From a virus: 24,072 bases of DNA. A program made the position numbers and the translations under genes. Location: the IMG/VR virus record IMGVR_UViG_3300046734_000005, positions 1 through 24,072 of that record; one strand, 5' to 3'. Shown here piece by piece: positions 8,028-16,508 of this stretch. The first letter of the stretch is position 1, and the number at the start of each line of letters is the position of its first letter. The notes under the pieces are model-generated. The model did no database searches, had not been told where the DNA came from, and saw only the letters and a list, made by a program, of their open reading frames with translations.

Positions 8028-10019
8028 ATGGCAAGAGCCACTTTAGAGATGTTTTTAAAGCTTACAGGAGCTAACAAAACTTCACAGGGTTTAGAGAAAG
8101 TTTCTAAATCAACTAAAGAATTAGATAAAGATGTAGATAATGCTTCTAAAGCTAATGCACAATTTGCTGCAGGTATGTCTGGACTTTCTAAAACAGCTAT
8201 TGCAGGTGCAGCAGCTTTTGCAGCTAAACAACTTGTTGACTTTGCAATCTCTTCAATTCAAGCTGCATCAGCAGCACAAGAAGCTGCAGGGGCTTTTGGT
8301 ACTACTTTTGGGGGAGCTGCAGAAAAACTAAGTTTAGAACTTGAAAAAAATGCCAATATGTTTGGTTTAACAACATCAGAGGCTAAACAATTAGTAGGTG
8401 TATTTGGTGCTGTTGCTCAGGGTTTAGGATTTACACAAAATGAATCAGCAGATCTATCAGCTAGATTATTTTCACTAGCAGGAGATATTGCTTCATTCAA
8501 TAATATAACAGCAGGTGCAACACCTGTTCTACAGGCTTTTAGATCAGCTATTGTTGGAGAAAGAGAAGCACTAAAAACTTATGGTATTTCTGTACAGGAA
8601 GCTGAGGTACAAACTAAAGCATTTTCAATGACTGGTAAAAGAAGTGCTGATGAACTTACTAAACAAGAGAAAGCCTTAGCAACAACTGAATTAATATTTG
8701 AAAGAGCTGCAGTACAGATTGGTAATGCTGAGAGAGAAGCAGGTGGATTTGCTGCTCAGATGTTATTAACTAGATCAGCAACACAAGAGCTAAGAGAGGA
8801 AGTAGGTGCAGAATTATTACCTGCTGCAGGAGAACTTTTAGGAGTATTTAATAACTTTGTTGATAATATATCTCCTGCTGTTGTTTCAGGCTTTGGATTA
8901 ATTAATGATGCTATTGTAGCTACAGTTGATTCAACACAAAAAGGCACAACACAACTTAACAAATATTTTAGAACATTCATACTAGGGCAAAATGCACTCA
9001 GAGGAGATTCTGATGCTTTAGAAACTCTAAACAAAGAGATGCAAAAAGAAACTGAGATACTTAATGAAAACTCTGTGCAAATAATAACAAATACAGGGCT
9101 TTCCTTAGATTTCTTAGATGTAATTAACAAGATGAACAATGCTTATGCACAGGAGTTCACTAACTTACAGAAAACTAGACTTGGTTTACTTACTAATGAA
9201 ACACAGACTAAAAAGCTATCAGACACTATAAGAACTAAACTTAATCCAATATTTGGAGAACAAAATAGCTTAATTATGTCAAATATTAACTTAGAGCTAG
9301 AAAGATCTAAGATAATGGATCTAATTAGTTCAGCTAATGATGATGTAGCTAGAGCAACTAGAAACAGAAATCAAGCAGCTAAAGACTTAGAGAGATTACA
9401 AATAGATGAAAATGTTAGAGATGCAGAAGCAGCAATTAGAAAAAATGAATTAACAACACAAATTGCACTCCTTACACAAGCTAAACTAAATGGCAAAGAT
9501 GTTACAGCAGAACTTGCTTTAGCTGAGGCAGAGTTAGCTGAGGCAGAGTTTGAACTATCTAATGATTCAGATGCACTTAGACTTGCAAGAGAGAGATTAG
9601 ATTTAGCTGAACAAAATTTACAAAAATCAATAGATAATCAAAATAAAGCACAAGAAAAAAGAAAAGATTTACTTTATGAAATTATAGATATAACAGAGGA
9701 TAGTGAAAAAGCAACAGATAAATATACAAGTGCTTTAGAAAGAAACTTAGAGGCTTATAGAAAATTTAGAGCTTTTGAAACAGCTCCAGATTTAGGTTTT
9801 CCACCACCATCAGATGATGATGATAATGGAATGCCTCCCCCAACACCTGAGCCAGAAATTAGTCCTATACCTACTGTTAGTGATAATAGTAATGTGGACA
9901 CAGGTTTAAAAAATGCTGCAACTGATGTAACAGTCAAAGTTGAGCTTTCAGACAATGCAGAGGATTTTTTACAAGTAACACAAGAGAGATTAGCCAAAAA
10001 AGGTTATGCTATTAGATAA
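8028..10019 (+). CDS. Tape measure protein
   Basis: The protein has 663 residues. It is the longest complete gene and directly follows the tail chaperones. The N-terminus is helical (MARATLEMFLKLTGANKTSQG), followed by an Ala-rich hydrophobic stretch around residues 45-75 (KTAIAGAAAFAAKQL). Long coiled-coil segments follow, notably the Ala/Glu/Leu-rich one at about residues 485-550. A Pro/Asp-rich linker near residues 590-620 (FPPPSDDDDNG) precedes a short C-terminal domain. Using the usual rule of about 0.15 nm per residue, the tail would be about 100 nm long. No lysozyme or peptidase motif is apparent. The ribosome site GAGGAGA lies at 8016-8022, and the stop overlaps the next ATG (TAATG). 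Confidence 0.9.
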   Translation: MARATLEMFLKLTGANKTSQGLEKVSKSTKELDKDVDNASKANAQFAAGMSGLSKTAIAGAAAFAAKQLVDFAISSIQAASAAQEAAGAFGTTFGGAAEKLSLELEKNANMFGLTTSEAKQLVGVFGAVAQGLGFTQNESADLSARLFSLAGDIASFNNITAGATPVLQAFRSAIVGEREALKTYGISVQEAEVQTKAFSMTGKRSADELTKQEKALATTELIFERAAVQIGNAEREAGGFAAQMLLTRSATQELREEVGAELLPAAGELLGVFNNFVDNISPAVVSGFGLINDAIVATVDSTQKGTTQLNKYFRTFILGQNALRGDSDALETLNKEMQKETEILNENSVQIITNTGLSLDFLDVINKMNNAYAQEFTNLQKTRLGLLTNETQTKKLSDTIRTKLNPIFGEQNSLIMSNINLELERSKIMDLISSANDDVARATRNRNQAAKDLERLQIDENVRDAEAAIRKNELTTQIALLTQAKLNGKDVTAELALAEAELAEAEFELSNDSDALRLARERLDLAEQNLQKSIDNQNKAQEKRKDLLYEIIDITEDSEKATDKYTSALERNLEAYRKFRAFETAPDLGFPPPSDDDDNGMPPPTPEPEISPIPTVSDNSNVDTGLKNAATDVTVKVELSDNAEDFLQVTQERLAKKGYAIR

Positions 10020-11263
10020 TGAGTGTTCCTTTTGATTCTAATGTTGATTTAACAGTAGAGATTGCTTTTGACTCTAATCCACTAGATAGCACACAAACTT
10101 TTACTGATGTTTCTCCTTATCTTAGGAGATTTAGTATAAACAGAGGTAGAGCAACAAACTTATCTGATTTTAATCCTGCTGCAGTTACAGTTGTGCTTAC
10201 TAATACAGATAACAGGTTTTCTCCTAATCAAACAACACATTATTATGATGCAGTAAATAACAGAACTAAGGTGCAACCATTAAAAAGAATAAGAATAAAA
10301 GCTGATTATGGTGGCTCTACATATACTCTTTTTCATGGTTTTGTTGAGAGCTTTCCTGTTAATTATCCTGCTCAGGGATCTGATTCAGAAACTAAATTAC
10401 AATGTGTAGATGCTTTTAAACTGTTCAACAATGCTACTTTAAATGGTTTTGGGTGGCAGTTAGGTATCTCTAAGCTAGGAACTACAACTAGGCTTACACT
10501 TACACAAGCACAAGAATTAAGCTCTGTAAGGGCTAAAAACATACTTGATAGCTTTGGTTATACAAATCAGGCAATATCTACAGGACAACTAGAAGTTCAG
10601 GTACAACCAGAAACAGATACTGTATTAGCTGCACTAAGAGCTATTGAATTAGCAGAGAATGGCACATTCTTTATTGCTGCTAATGGAGATGCAACTTTTA
10701 GAGATAGAAACTACAGATTGACTAATACAACAACACCAGAGGCAAATTTTGGGCAGGGTGTAGGAGAGCTTAACTATGTAGATATAAAAAGCTCTTATGA
10801 TGATGAAAAGATAATTAATACAGTTCAGAGAACTAGAACAGGTGGAACAACACAGATTGCAGTAAGTTCTGATTCAGTAGATAGATTTGGCTCTAATGTT
10901 TTAGTACAGTCAGGCACTTTAAATACACAGGATTCAGATGTTTTATCTATTGCAGAGCAGATAACTGTAGCTAATGACATCCCACAGACACAGATTGAAT
11001 CATTATCTTTTGCTCCTAGAGAAAATGTTAATTTATGGGCTAAGGCACTAGGATTAGATTTAGGAAGCTTTGTTCAGGCAAGTGTTACCACTACAGCAGC
11101 TACAACAGAAACTTATGAATTGTTTATTGAAAGAATTAAACATACAGTAGATGCTAGAAATAAAACTTGGAATTGGCAGATTGGGTTATCCCCTGCTGAA
11201 ACAGGAGCTTGGATACTAGGTATAAACAAGTTAGGAATTGATACTAATTTAAGTTATACTTAA
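10019..11263 (+). CDS. Minor tail protein, probable tail-tip hub
   Basis: The protein has 414 residues. The N-terminal ~120 residues carry DVSPYLRRFSINRGRATN, VVLTNTDNRFSPN, then KVQPLKRIRIKADYGG and LFHGFVESFPVNYP. This set closely resembles minor tail proteins of actinobacteriophages (strand, N-D-x-R-F-S-P, then R-I-x-A, then F-x-G). The rest (FGYTNQAIS, ATFRDRNYR, WAKALGLDLGSF) is consistent with a baseplate hub-like arrangement. It follows the tape measure directly, where the distal tail and hub genes are expected. The resemblance is from memory of the family pattern, so the exact hub role is inferred. Confidence 0.7.
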   Translation: MSVPFDSNVDLTVEIAFDSNPLDSTQTFTDVSPYLRRFSINRGRATNLSDFNPAAVTVVLTNTDNRFSPNQTTHYYDAVNNRTKVQPLKRIRIKADYGGSTYTLFHGFVESFPVNYPAQGSDSETKLQCVDAFKLFNNATLNGFGWQLGISKLGTTTRLTLTQAQELSSVRAKNILDSFGYTNQAISTGQLEVQVQPETDTVLAALRAIELAENGTFFIAANGDATFRDRNYRLTNTTTPEANFGQGVGELNYVDIKSSYDDEKIINTVQRTRTGGTTQIAVSSDSVDRFGSNVLVQSGTLNTQDSDVLSIAEQITVANDIPQTQIESLSFAPRENVNLWAKALGLDLGSFVQASVTTTAATTETYELFIERIKHTVDARNKTWNWQIGLSPAETGAWILGINKLGIDTNLSYT

Positions 11264-11285
11264 ATTGAAATTAAGGAGATAATAC

Positions 11286-11957
11286 ATGGCAGCAGGTGCA
11301 TGGTTTGATTGGACAACAGGAGATCTAGTAACAGAAGCTAGGTTTCAAGACATTCAGGATTCAATAGTCTTTATTTATGATGATGAAACAGCAGCTAATG
11401 CAGCTCTAACAAATAAAGTTGAGGGAACTATATTTTATGATAAATCAGTTGATCAGCTTAAAGCATGGAATGGCTCAGCTTGGATAGGGGCAGAAGCAGG
11501 AGATATTGAGGGAGTAACAGCAGGAACTAACCTAAATGGAGGTGGTACTTCTGGAACAGTCACAGTTAATCTTGATTCAACAGTAACCTCAGTAGCTTTA
11601 CAAGATTATTCAGAGGTAGATGTTGCAGTAACAAGCTCATCAGGTGTTATAGCAATAGATATGGATAATGGAAACACAGGATCTATAACTCTAACTGAGA
11701 ATATTGTTGATATTGACTTTACTAATGTTCCAACTTCAGGAGTTTCTACATTTACTTTACAAATTACACAAGATAGCACAGATAGAACAGTTGCAATCAA
11801 TGCAGTAACTGTTAATGGTGGTGGAGATGTAACTGCAAAAACAGCAGGTGGAGCAGGGTATACAATGTCAACAGGATCAGGTGCAATAGACTTAGTAACA
11901 TTTTTATTTTTAGATGCAGGTACACCATTACTTAATGCACTACAAAATTTTAGTTAG
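11286..11957 (+). CDS. Tail fibre/tip structural protein
   Basis: The protein has 223 residues, starting after AAGGAGAT at 11273-11280. An N-terminal segment (AGAWFDWTTGDLVTEARFQD) precedes a short YDKSVDQLKAWNGSAW element, a type of short repeat often found in phage fibre proteins. After that comes a Gly/Ser/Thr/Val-rich repetitive beta region (TAGTNLNGGGTSGTVTVNLD, FTLQITQDSTDRTVAI) with few charged residues. This composition is typical of tail fibres of environmental phages. It lies between the hub-like gene and three receptor-binding-type paralogues. I cannot name the family. Confidence 0.7.
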   Translation: MAAGAWFDWTTGDLVTEARFQDIQDSIVFIYDDETAANAALTNKVEGTIFYDKSVDQLKAWNGSAWIGAEAGDIEGVTAGTNLNGGGTSGTVTVNLDSTVTSVALQDYSEVDVAVTSSSGVIAIDMDNGNTGSITLTENIVDIDFTNVPTSGVSTFTLQITQDSTDRTVAINAVTVNGGGDVTAKTAGGAGYTMSTGSGAIDLVTFLFLDAGTPLLNALQNFS

Positions 11958-11967
11958 GAGTTAGCTT

Positions 11968-12534
11968 ATGCCACTAGGTGCAGGAAGATTTGGACTTCTT
12001 GGAGGAGTTGCAGATTTAGGTAAATTAGAATTAATTGAAACTGTTAATGCAAGTGCAGTATCATCTTTTGATTTCAGTACTTTAGGAACTTATAATGTTC
12101 ATTTTTTAACTTATAATGATTTGTTCAATTCTAATAATGATAAAGGTTTTGGAATTAGATTATATGAAAGTGGAGTGTTAGAAACTGCTAGTGTTTATCA
12201 AATTGCAAGTCAATATTGTGATACTGCAGGACTTTTTTTTGGGAATAGAAGTACAGGGATTGCTCAATGGCAGTTTGCTAATAATACAGCAATAGGAACT
12301 TATGCAAGAAGTAGAGCAAATGGTTATTTTTACTTTTACAATTTAGGAGATAGTTCAAAGTACAGTTTTGCAACAGACCATTCAACAGGACTTAATAATT
12401 CAAATAATGGAGATAGCAGGTTTGGTAGTTGGGTTTTACCACAAGCAACCACAGTTGATGGAATACAAATTTTTGGTTTTGATACAGGAAATATTACAGG
12501 CACATTTAGTCTATATGGAATTGCAGAAAGTTAG
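11968..12534 (+). CDS. Tail-tip/receptor-binding-type protein, paralogue A
   Basis: The 188-residue protein starts after TAGGAG at 11955-11960. It begins with a short Gly-rich linker (LGAGRFGLLGGVADLG), then LELIETVNASAVSSFDFSTLG and TYNVHFLTYNDL, and ends in TTVDGIQIFGFD and TFSLYGIAES. This begin-and-end pattern is shared with the next two genes and is frequent in structural proteins of marine phages. The middle (Tyr/Asn-rich) differs between the copies. It is likely a beta-sandwich at the tail tip that touches the host. The role is inferred from position and pattern. Confidence 0.6.
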   Translation: MPLGAGRFGLLGGVADLGKLELIETVNASAVSSFDFSTLGTYNVHFLTYNDLFNSNNDKGFGIRLYESGVLETASVYQIASQYCDTAGLFFGNRSTGIAQWQFANNTAIGTYARSRANGYFYFYNLGDSSKYSFATDHSTGLNNSNNGDSRFGSWVLPQATTVDGIQIFGFDTGNITGTFSLYGIAES

Positions 12535-12537
12535 ATT

Positions 12538-13041
12538 ATGGCAGTAGGTAATTTAGAATTTATAAAATCTGCTAGTGGAACTTCTGTTAGTTCATTAGAT
12601 GTTACAGATTGTTTTAGTGCTGATTATGATGTGTATCAAGTATTAGTTAGTAATATAGACCAAGCAACAGCACAATATTTTTGGGTTAGATTAATTGATA
12701 GTGGTGGTGTAGATAGCACTTCAAATTATGATGATGCAACTTTAATAATGAAACCAAGTACAACCTTTTCAGAGCAAAGAAATGCAAATCAAAATGCTTT
12801 TAGTAGGTTTTTATATAATAGTACAGGTACAACAGGGGGAAATCTTAACTTGTATGTTTACAATCCTTATGACAGTAGTTCTTATACATTTTTAGGAGTA
12901 CAAGGCATTGGACAAGGTTTATATTGGGGCAGTAAGGGAATTGGAGTACATACAGTTGCTGAACAAATAACAGGGATACATTTTTTAGCAGGGGCAGGTA
13001 ATTTAGATAATATTGATGTATCAGTATATGGAGTTAAATAA
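12538..13041 (+). CDS. Tail-tip/receptor-binding-type protein, paralogue B
   Basis: The protein has 167 residues. It shares the order of elements with its neighbours: LEFIKSASGTSVSSLDVTD, then DYDVYQVLVSN, a variable middle rich in Tyr/Asn/Ser, the GVHTV element, and a final ITGIHFLAGAG...VSVYGVK. It starts three bases after the stop of paralogue A and its stop overlaps the start of paralogue C (TAATG), so the three are co-translated. The exact function is not shown by the sequence. Confidence 0.6.
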   Translation: MAVGNLEFIKSASGTSVSSLDVTDCFSADYDVYQVLVSNIDQATAQYFWVRLIDSGGVDSTSNYDDATLIMKPSTTFSEQRNANQNAFSRFLYNSTGTTGGNLNLYVYNPYDSSSYTFLGVQGIGQGLYWGSKGIGVHTVAEQITGIHFLAGAGNLDNIDVSVYGVK

Positions 13042-13562
13042 TGGCAGGTAGCTTAATAAAAATAGATGAAGAAATAGTTACATCAGCAGTAGCAAGTGTT
13101 TCACTTCTTGGGATTGACAGCACTTATGATGTGTATATGGTTAAGTATAATAATGCTATTCCTAACACAGATAGTTCTGGTTTTAGATTTAGAGTAACTG
13201 TTTCTGGAACTGCTGATACTACTGCTAATTATGATATAGCTAATAAACAACTTGCTTCAGATACAACTTTTGTTAATAACTCTGGTACTAATGCAACAGA
13301 ATTTGGCATAATTAGTTTAGGAACAGCAGGTAATGAAAGTTCCAATGGAGTAATATACCTTTTTAATTTTAATAATGCAAGTGAATATAGTTTTGTAACT
13401 TATGAAACAACAGATAGAAATACTAATGGTGCTTTAAGAGGTTCACAAGGTGGTGGAGTTCATACAGTTACACAGGCTTGTGATGGTTTAGAGTTCTTTT
13501 TTAGTAATAGTAGTACTTTTGCAAGTGGCTCAACATTCACTTTGTATGGTTTAAAGAAGTAA
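13041..13562 (+). CDS. Tail-tip/receptor-binding-type protein, paralogue C
   Basis: The protein has 173 residues. It opens with LIKIDEEIVTSAVASVSLLG and TYDVYMVKYNN, has a variable centre with FRFRVTVSGTADTTANYDIA, then GGGVHTVTQACDGLEFFF and ends TFTLYGLKK. The GVHTV and xLYGx elements match paralogue B and, in part, A. This is the third copy of a tandem array, consistent with duplication and divergence of receptor-contacting proteins. No glycosidase motif is evident. Confidence 0.6.
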   Translation: MAGSLIKIDEEIVTSAVASVSLLGIDSTYDVYMVKYNNAIPNTDSSGFRFRVTVSGTADTTANYDIANKQLASDTTFVNNSGTNATEFGIISLGTAGNESSNGVIYLFNFNNASEYSFVTYETTDRNTNGALRGSQGGGVHTVTQACDGLEFFFSNSSTFASGSTFTLYGLKK

Positions 13563-13592
13563 TTAAATAAAGTATGATAAGATAGGAGAGAT

Positions 13593-13901
13593 ATGACATT
13601 AGAAGAATTTAAAACAGAATGTAGATCAGAACTTCAAGCTCTTAGAGATGGAGATGGTATTTACAAGCAGGTTAATAATGAAAGATTGCCAATATCAGAT
13701 GATGATTTTGAGCAGATGATTATTGATTGTGCTAATAGTAAGTTTGATGAGCAAGAAAATGGCTATAAAACTGCTAGACAAGAAGCTTATGGATCTGTGC
13801 AAGACCAACTAGATATGCAATATTGGGATAGTGTTAATGGCACTACTCTTTGGGCAGATCATATAGCACAAGTTAAAGCAGATAATCCAAAACCTGAATA
13901 A
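13593..13901 (+). CDS. Small tail-fibre-associated protein
   Basis: The 102-residue protein starts after TAGGAGAG at 13583-13590. The C-terminal part, ARQEAYGSVQDQLDMQYWD, then VNGTTLWADHIAQVKADNPKP, is a short module often seen at the end of tail-fibre genes of marine phages (R-x-x-x-Y, DQLD, then a W-x-x-x-I-x-x-V-K end). The N-terminal half (TLEEFKTECRSELQALRDGD) is acidic and helical. It may be a fibre-assembly factor or a small structural part. It closes the tail operon just before the promoter/palindrome at 13903-13930. Confidence 0.6.
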   Translation: MTLEEFKTECRSELQALRDGDGIYKQVNNERLPISDDDFEQMIIDCANSKFDEQENGYKTARQEAYGSVQDQLDMQYWDSVNGTTLWADHIAQVKADNPKPE

Positions 13902-13902
13902 A

Positions 13903-13930
13903 TTGTCATAGATTACAGCTAATCTATAAT
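13903..13930 (+). promoter_or_regulatory. Candidate promoter with an overlapping perfect palindrome (operator-like)
   Basis: TTGTCA (13903-13908) and TATAAT (13925-13930) are separated by 16 bases, a near-consensus sigma70-type pair. The spacer is filled by the perfect inverted repeat ATAGATTA-CAGC-TAATCTAT (13908-13927). A repressor bound there would block the promoter; alternatively it is an RNA hairpin at the end of the tail operon, although no T-run follows. The predicted transcript start lies about at the AGGAGGT ribosome site (13934-13940), so the mRNA leader would be extremely short. Confidence 0.5.
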
Positions 13931-13945
13931 TATAGGAGGTTGGCT

Positions 13946-14197
13946 ATGGATTTAGAACAATTTTCACAACAACAGGGATATAAACACACAGGGCAGTTCT
14001 CACATAGGAATTTTATTCTTAAAGATGATAAAGCTAAAGAGATATTCCTTAAAATAGCTAAAGAAGCAGAAGAGAAACACATATCTGATACTGTTGCAGC
14101 TCAATATTTAGTATTTAATCATAAAGAGTTTGAACATCTTAGTTACAATACAGTAAGAAGATATTTTAAGGATTATAGGTATGGACTCTTTAGATAA
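13946..14197 (+). CDS. Small protein, possible helix-turn-helix regulator
   Basis: The 83-residue protein starts at ATG 13946, five bases after a strong AGGAGGT. An in-frame TTG at 13940 overlaps that site and is less likely. The protein is charged and helical. The C-terminal half (KHISDTVAAQYLVFN, then LSYNTVRRYFKDYR) reads like a helix-turn-helix with a recognition helix around NTVRRYF. The gene lies right behind a promoter carrying a palindrome, so autoregulation is a reasonable guess, not a demonstrated one. It overlaps the next gene by 17 bases. No named family is recognised. Confidence 0.6.
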   Translation: MDLEQFSQQQGYKHTGQFSHRNFILKDDKAKEIFLKIAKEAEEKHISDTVAAQYLVFNHKEFEHLSYNTVRRYFKDYRYGLFR

Positions 14198-15386
14198 GTT
14201 TGCACAAACAAGATCCACAAAGCCTACACATAATAAAACTAAGGTAAATCATCCTAAAGGCTTTGAGCCTAGTGTCTATTATTCAGAAAAGACTAAATCA
14301 GGAGAGATAGTATCTAAACCACAACCAACTAACAATGTTGATTGGCAGGAGCAGTTAGAATCTTATTTTGGTGTTGATGCAGGTAACTATAGAGTTGTAG
14401 AGAATACAGCAGAGATAAGGTTTTGGGATGTCAATGCAGGAATGGGGCAGATAGAAAGACTGTATTACTTTAAAGCTAAGATAGTATCTAATGAAGTCTA
14501 TATGCCAGATGAGGACTTTAAAAAGCTTTTACAGTTAGCTAGTAAGAAAAAGCCACTACCTAAACAAAAAGTAACTAAAAACACTAAAACATTTACTATT
14601 GCTCTTGCAGATTTTCAGATTGGTAAGGGTGGCACAGAGGAATCTATAGAGAGATTTATGAGCTATATACCTAAGATAAAAAAGCAGGTTAAAGAGTTAC
14701 AGAAGCATGAAACTATAGATCAGGTGCTGTTTGCAGGGCTAGGAGATCTAGTTGAGGGATGTAGTGGACATTATGCCATGCAAGAGTTTCAGACTGAGTT
14801 AGATGATAGACAACAGCAAAAAGTAGCTAGGAGAATGATTTACACCTTAATTAAAGAGATAATGCCTTTATTTAAAAGAGGTTTAGTAGCTTTTGCAGGT
14901 GGTAATCATGGAGAGAAAAGACAAAATGGCAAAGCTTATACTACTTTTGGAGATAATAAAGATGTTATGTTGGCAGAAGAGTTACAAGAGATATTTAAAG
15001 AAGCTCCTGCATATAAAGATATATTAGATTTTATTATTCCAGAGAATGAACTATCTTTAACTTTTGATGTATCTGGTGTTGTTTTATCTATATTACATGG
15101 GCATCAGATGAGATCAGGTGCAAATTCACAAGCTAAATCAAGAAAATGGCTATCAGATCAAGCTTTTGCAAGAAACTCTATTGCTGATTCAGATATTTTA
15201 TTGCATGGACATTATCACTACTTTTTAGCTTATGAGAGTTCAGATAGGCTTATAGTACAAGCTCCAACACTAGATTCAGGCTCTGAGTGGTTTGAAAACA
15301 CTAAAGGAGATAAATCTAGGGCAGGAATGTTAACTCTGGTAATTGGAGGAGATGAAAAATGGGATTATATTAAGGTTATAAGGTAA
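14181..15386 (+). CDS. Calcineurin-like metallophosphoesterase
   Basis: The protein has 401 residues. The metal-binding motifs come in order: ALADFQIG (Asp 144, where family members usually have DxH but this has DxQ), GLGDLVEG (GD, residue 189), GGNHGE (GNHG/E, about residues 241-245), LHGHQ (about 305-309) and LHGHYH (GHxH, 343-346). This makes it a two-metal phosphoesterase that could cut DNA, RNA or a nucleotide, as do related phage proteins. The N-terminal ~130 residues are a separate region without a motif I know. It lies between the palindrome-controlled gene and the lysis genes; the phage substrate is unknown. Confidence 0.85.
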   Translation: MDSLDKFAQTRSTKPTHNKTKVNHPKGFEPSVYYSEKTKSGEIVSKPQPTNNVDWQEQLESYFGVDAGNYRVVENTAEIRFWDVNAGMGQIERLYYFKAKIVSNEVYMPDEDFKKLLQLASKKKPLPKQKVTKNTKTFTIALADFQIGKGGTEESIERFMSYIPKIKKQVKELQKHETIDQVLFAGLGDLVEGCSGHYAMQEFQTELDDRQQQKVARRMIYTLIKEIMPLFKRGLVAFAGGNHGEKRQNGKAYTTFGDNKDVMLAEELQEIFKEAPAYKDILDFIIPENELSLTFDVSGVVLSILHGHQMRSGANSQAKSRKWLSDQAFARNSIADSDILLHGHYHYFLAYESSDRLIVQAPTLDSGSEWFENTKGDKSRAGMLTLVIGGDEKWDYIKVIR

Positions 15387-15388
15387 AT

Positions 15389-16003
15389 ATGAATAAAATT
15401 AGTAGAGATCAATGGGGTGCTTATCCACCTAAGAAAAATTACTCTCACAACATAGACATAAAAGGACTTGCAGTTCATTATTCAGCTATTGCAGCTCCTA
15501 AAAATGAATTAGAGGAAATTCAACAACTACAAAACATACAAAAATTTCATCAAGTAGATAGAGGATGGAATGATATTGGTTATAGTTTCTTGGTTGGAGA
15601 TTCAGGTAATCTTTATATTGGCAGGGGCTTTGGTAATAGACCTGCATCACAGGGAACTAATGATGGAAATAAGCAATATTATTCTGTTTGTTGGCTAGGT
15701 GGAGTAAATGATAAACCTAGTAGCAAAGCACTAAAAACAATTAAAAATTTATGGAAAGAGATAGGAGGAGAGCTAAAGCCACACAGTTTCTTTAAAGCAA
15801 CTAAATGTCCAGATGATTTTCTCAGAGATTGGATTATTAATATACAAAAACCTCAGACTGATAACAAAGATAAAGAACATCTTGTGTTAGTAGATCCCTT
15901 AAAAAAAGATTTAGAAGATATTAAAGATGAGATTAAACATCTAAAAGCAGAAGTAAAAGCTCTTAGAGAAACTTGGATTCTAAAAGGTTTCAAAGCTCAA
16001 TAA
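15389..16003 (+). CDS. Endolysin: N-acetylmuramoyl-L-alanine amidase (amidase_2/PGRP type)
   Basis: The protein has 204 residues. The zinc-site pattern is clear: His 30 in AVHYSA, His 132 in KPHSFF and Cys 140 in TKCPDDFL. Other family landmarks are WNDIGYSFLVG and GNLYIGRGF. The enzyme cuts the amide bond between N-acetylmuramic acid and L-Ala in peptidoglycan. The C-terminal ~45 residues are a Lys/Glu-rich coiled coil (KKDLEDIKDEIKHLKAEVKA) rather than a known wall-binding domain. No signal peptide is seen, so release would depend on the holin encoded shortly downstream. Confidence 0.92.
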   Translation: MNKISRDQWGAYPPKKNYSHNIDIKGLAVHYSAIAAPKNELEEIQQLQNIQKFHQVDRGWNDIGYSFLVGDSGNLYIGRGFGNRPASQGTNDGNKQYYSVCWLGGVNDKPSSKALKTIKNLWKEIGGELKPHSFFKATKCPDDFLRDWIINIQKPQTDNKDKEHLVLVDPLKKDLEDIKDEIKHLKAEVKALRETWILKGFKAQ

Positions 16004-16009
16004 TCAAAA

Positions 16010-16132
16010 ATGAAATTACAATGTAATCACTGTATGGATAAACTAGAATTAATTAATAATGCTTTTGTCTGCATTAATAAACAATGCACACAGTTTAAAA
16101 AAGTACAAACAAAGATGAAAGAAGAGGAATAG
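16010..16132 (+). CDS. Cys-pair miniprotein (zinc-ribbon-like)
   Basis: The 40-residue protein starts six bases after the endolysin stop. It has CNHC near the N-terminus and a later pair (FVCINKQC), so a four-Cys zinc ribbon is possible, followed by a Lys/Glu-rich end. It ends one base before the holin ATG. Its tight packing between endolysin and holin supports a real gene. Function unknown. Confidence 0.55.
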   Translation: MKLQCNHCMDKLELINNAFVCINKQCTQFKKVQTKMKEEE

Positions 16133-16133
16133 T

Positions 16134-16319
16134 ATGTCAGATGAACTAAAAGACTTATTAGAGAGATGTATATGGACTTTTGTGGAAGCAGCAACTTCTG
16201 CATTAGTTATAACACCTGCATTAGGTATTGATATTTCTAATTTAGAAATAGCTGCATTGTCAGGTGGAGCTGCAGTAATGTCTGTATTAAAAACTTTTGC
16301 AAAGAAAAAAATAAGCTAA
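16134..16319 (+). CDS. Holin, r1t-like
   Basis: The 61-residue protein follows AGAGGA (16123-16128). The sequence LLERCIWTFVEAATSALVI, then LEIAALSGGAAVMSVLKTFA and a basic end, matches the pattern of r1t-type holins: an N-terminal helix with ER..WTFVEA, two short membrane segments and a Lys-rich C-terminus. It would open the membrane to let the amidase reach the wall. r1t-type holins are frequent in phages of Actinobacteria and lactococci. It is the last gene before the terminator. Confidence 0.82.
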   Translation: MSDELKDLLERCIWTFVEAATSALVITPALGIDISNLEIAALSGGAAVMSVLKTFAKKKIS

Positions 16320-16397
16320 ACTAAAAGTAGATTGTTATCATTCAATAACTAGAACTTGAGGGATTACTAGCAATAGCATCTTTCAGGATCTGAAAAT

Positions 16398-16430
16398 AAA
16401 AAAGAGGAGATTTGTATCTCCTCTTTTTTT
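16398..16430 (+). terminator. Strong intrinsic terminator after the lysis genes
   Basis: A perfect 11-bp stem, AAAGAGGAGAT (16401-16411) and ATCTCCTCTTT (16416-16426), with a TTGT loop, ends in a T-run (to 16430) and is preceded by an A-tract. This is the clearest terminator in the window and closes the late operon. An A-tract/T-run layout can also act for the opposite strand, but no - strand genes are present. Confidence 0.92.
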
Positions 16431-16440
16431 GTTTAAAAGA

Positions 16441-16508
16441 TGGCTCTAGTAAGGGCTACATACATAATATACAAAGGGGAGTATATTTTAATTAATCTAC
16501 TAGAGCCA
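16441..16508. repeat. Nested inverted repeat (possible structured RNA)
   Basis: The outer arms TGGCTCTAGTA (16441-16451) and TACTAGAGCCA (16498-16508) are perfect over 11 bp. Inside, AATATAC and GTATATT form a second 7-bp stem with an AAAGGGGA loop. The total of 68 bases is tRNA-sized, but there is no T-arm or anticodon arm, so it is not called a tRNA. It may be a small RNA or a DNA cruciform element. Confidence 0.6.

Noticed and set aside
8756-9139. Antisense frame inside the tape measure gene
   Set aside because: It is a shadow of the Ala/Glu-rich coding frame; there are no - strand promoters or neighbours.
16441-16508. tRNA-like element
   Set aside because: The acceptor-like arms and size fit, but anticodon and T arms are missing.
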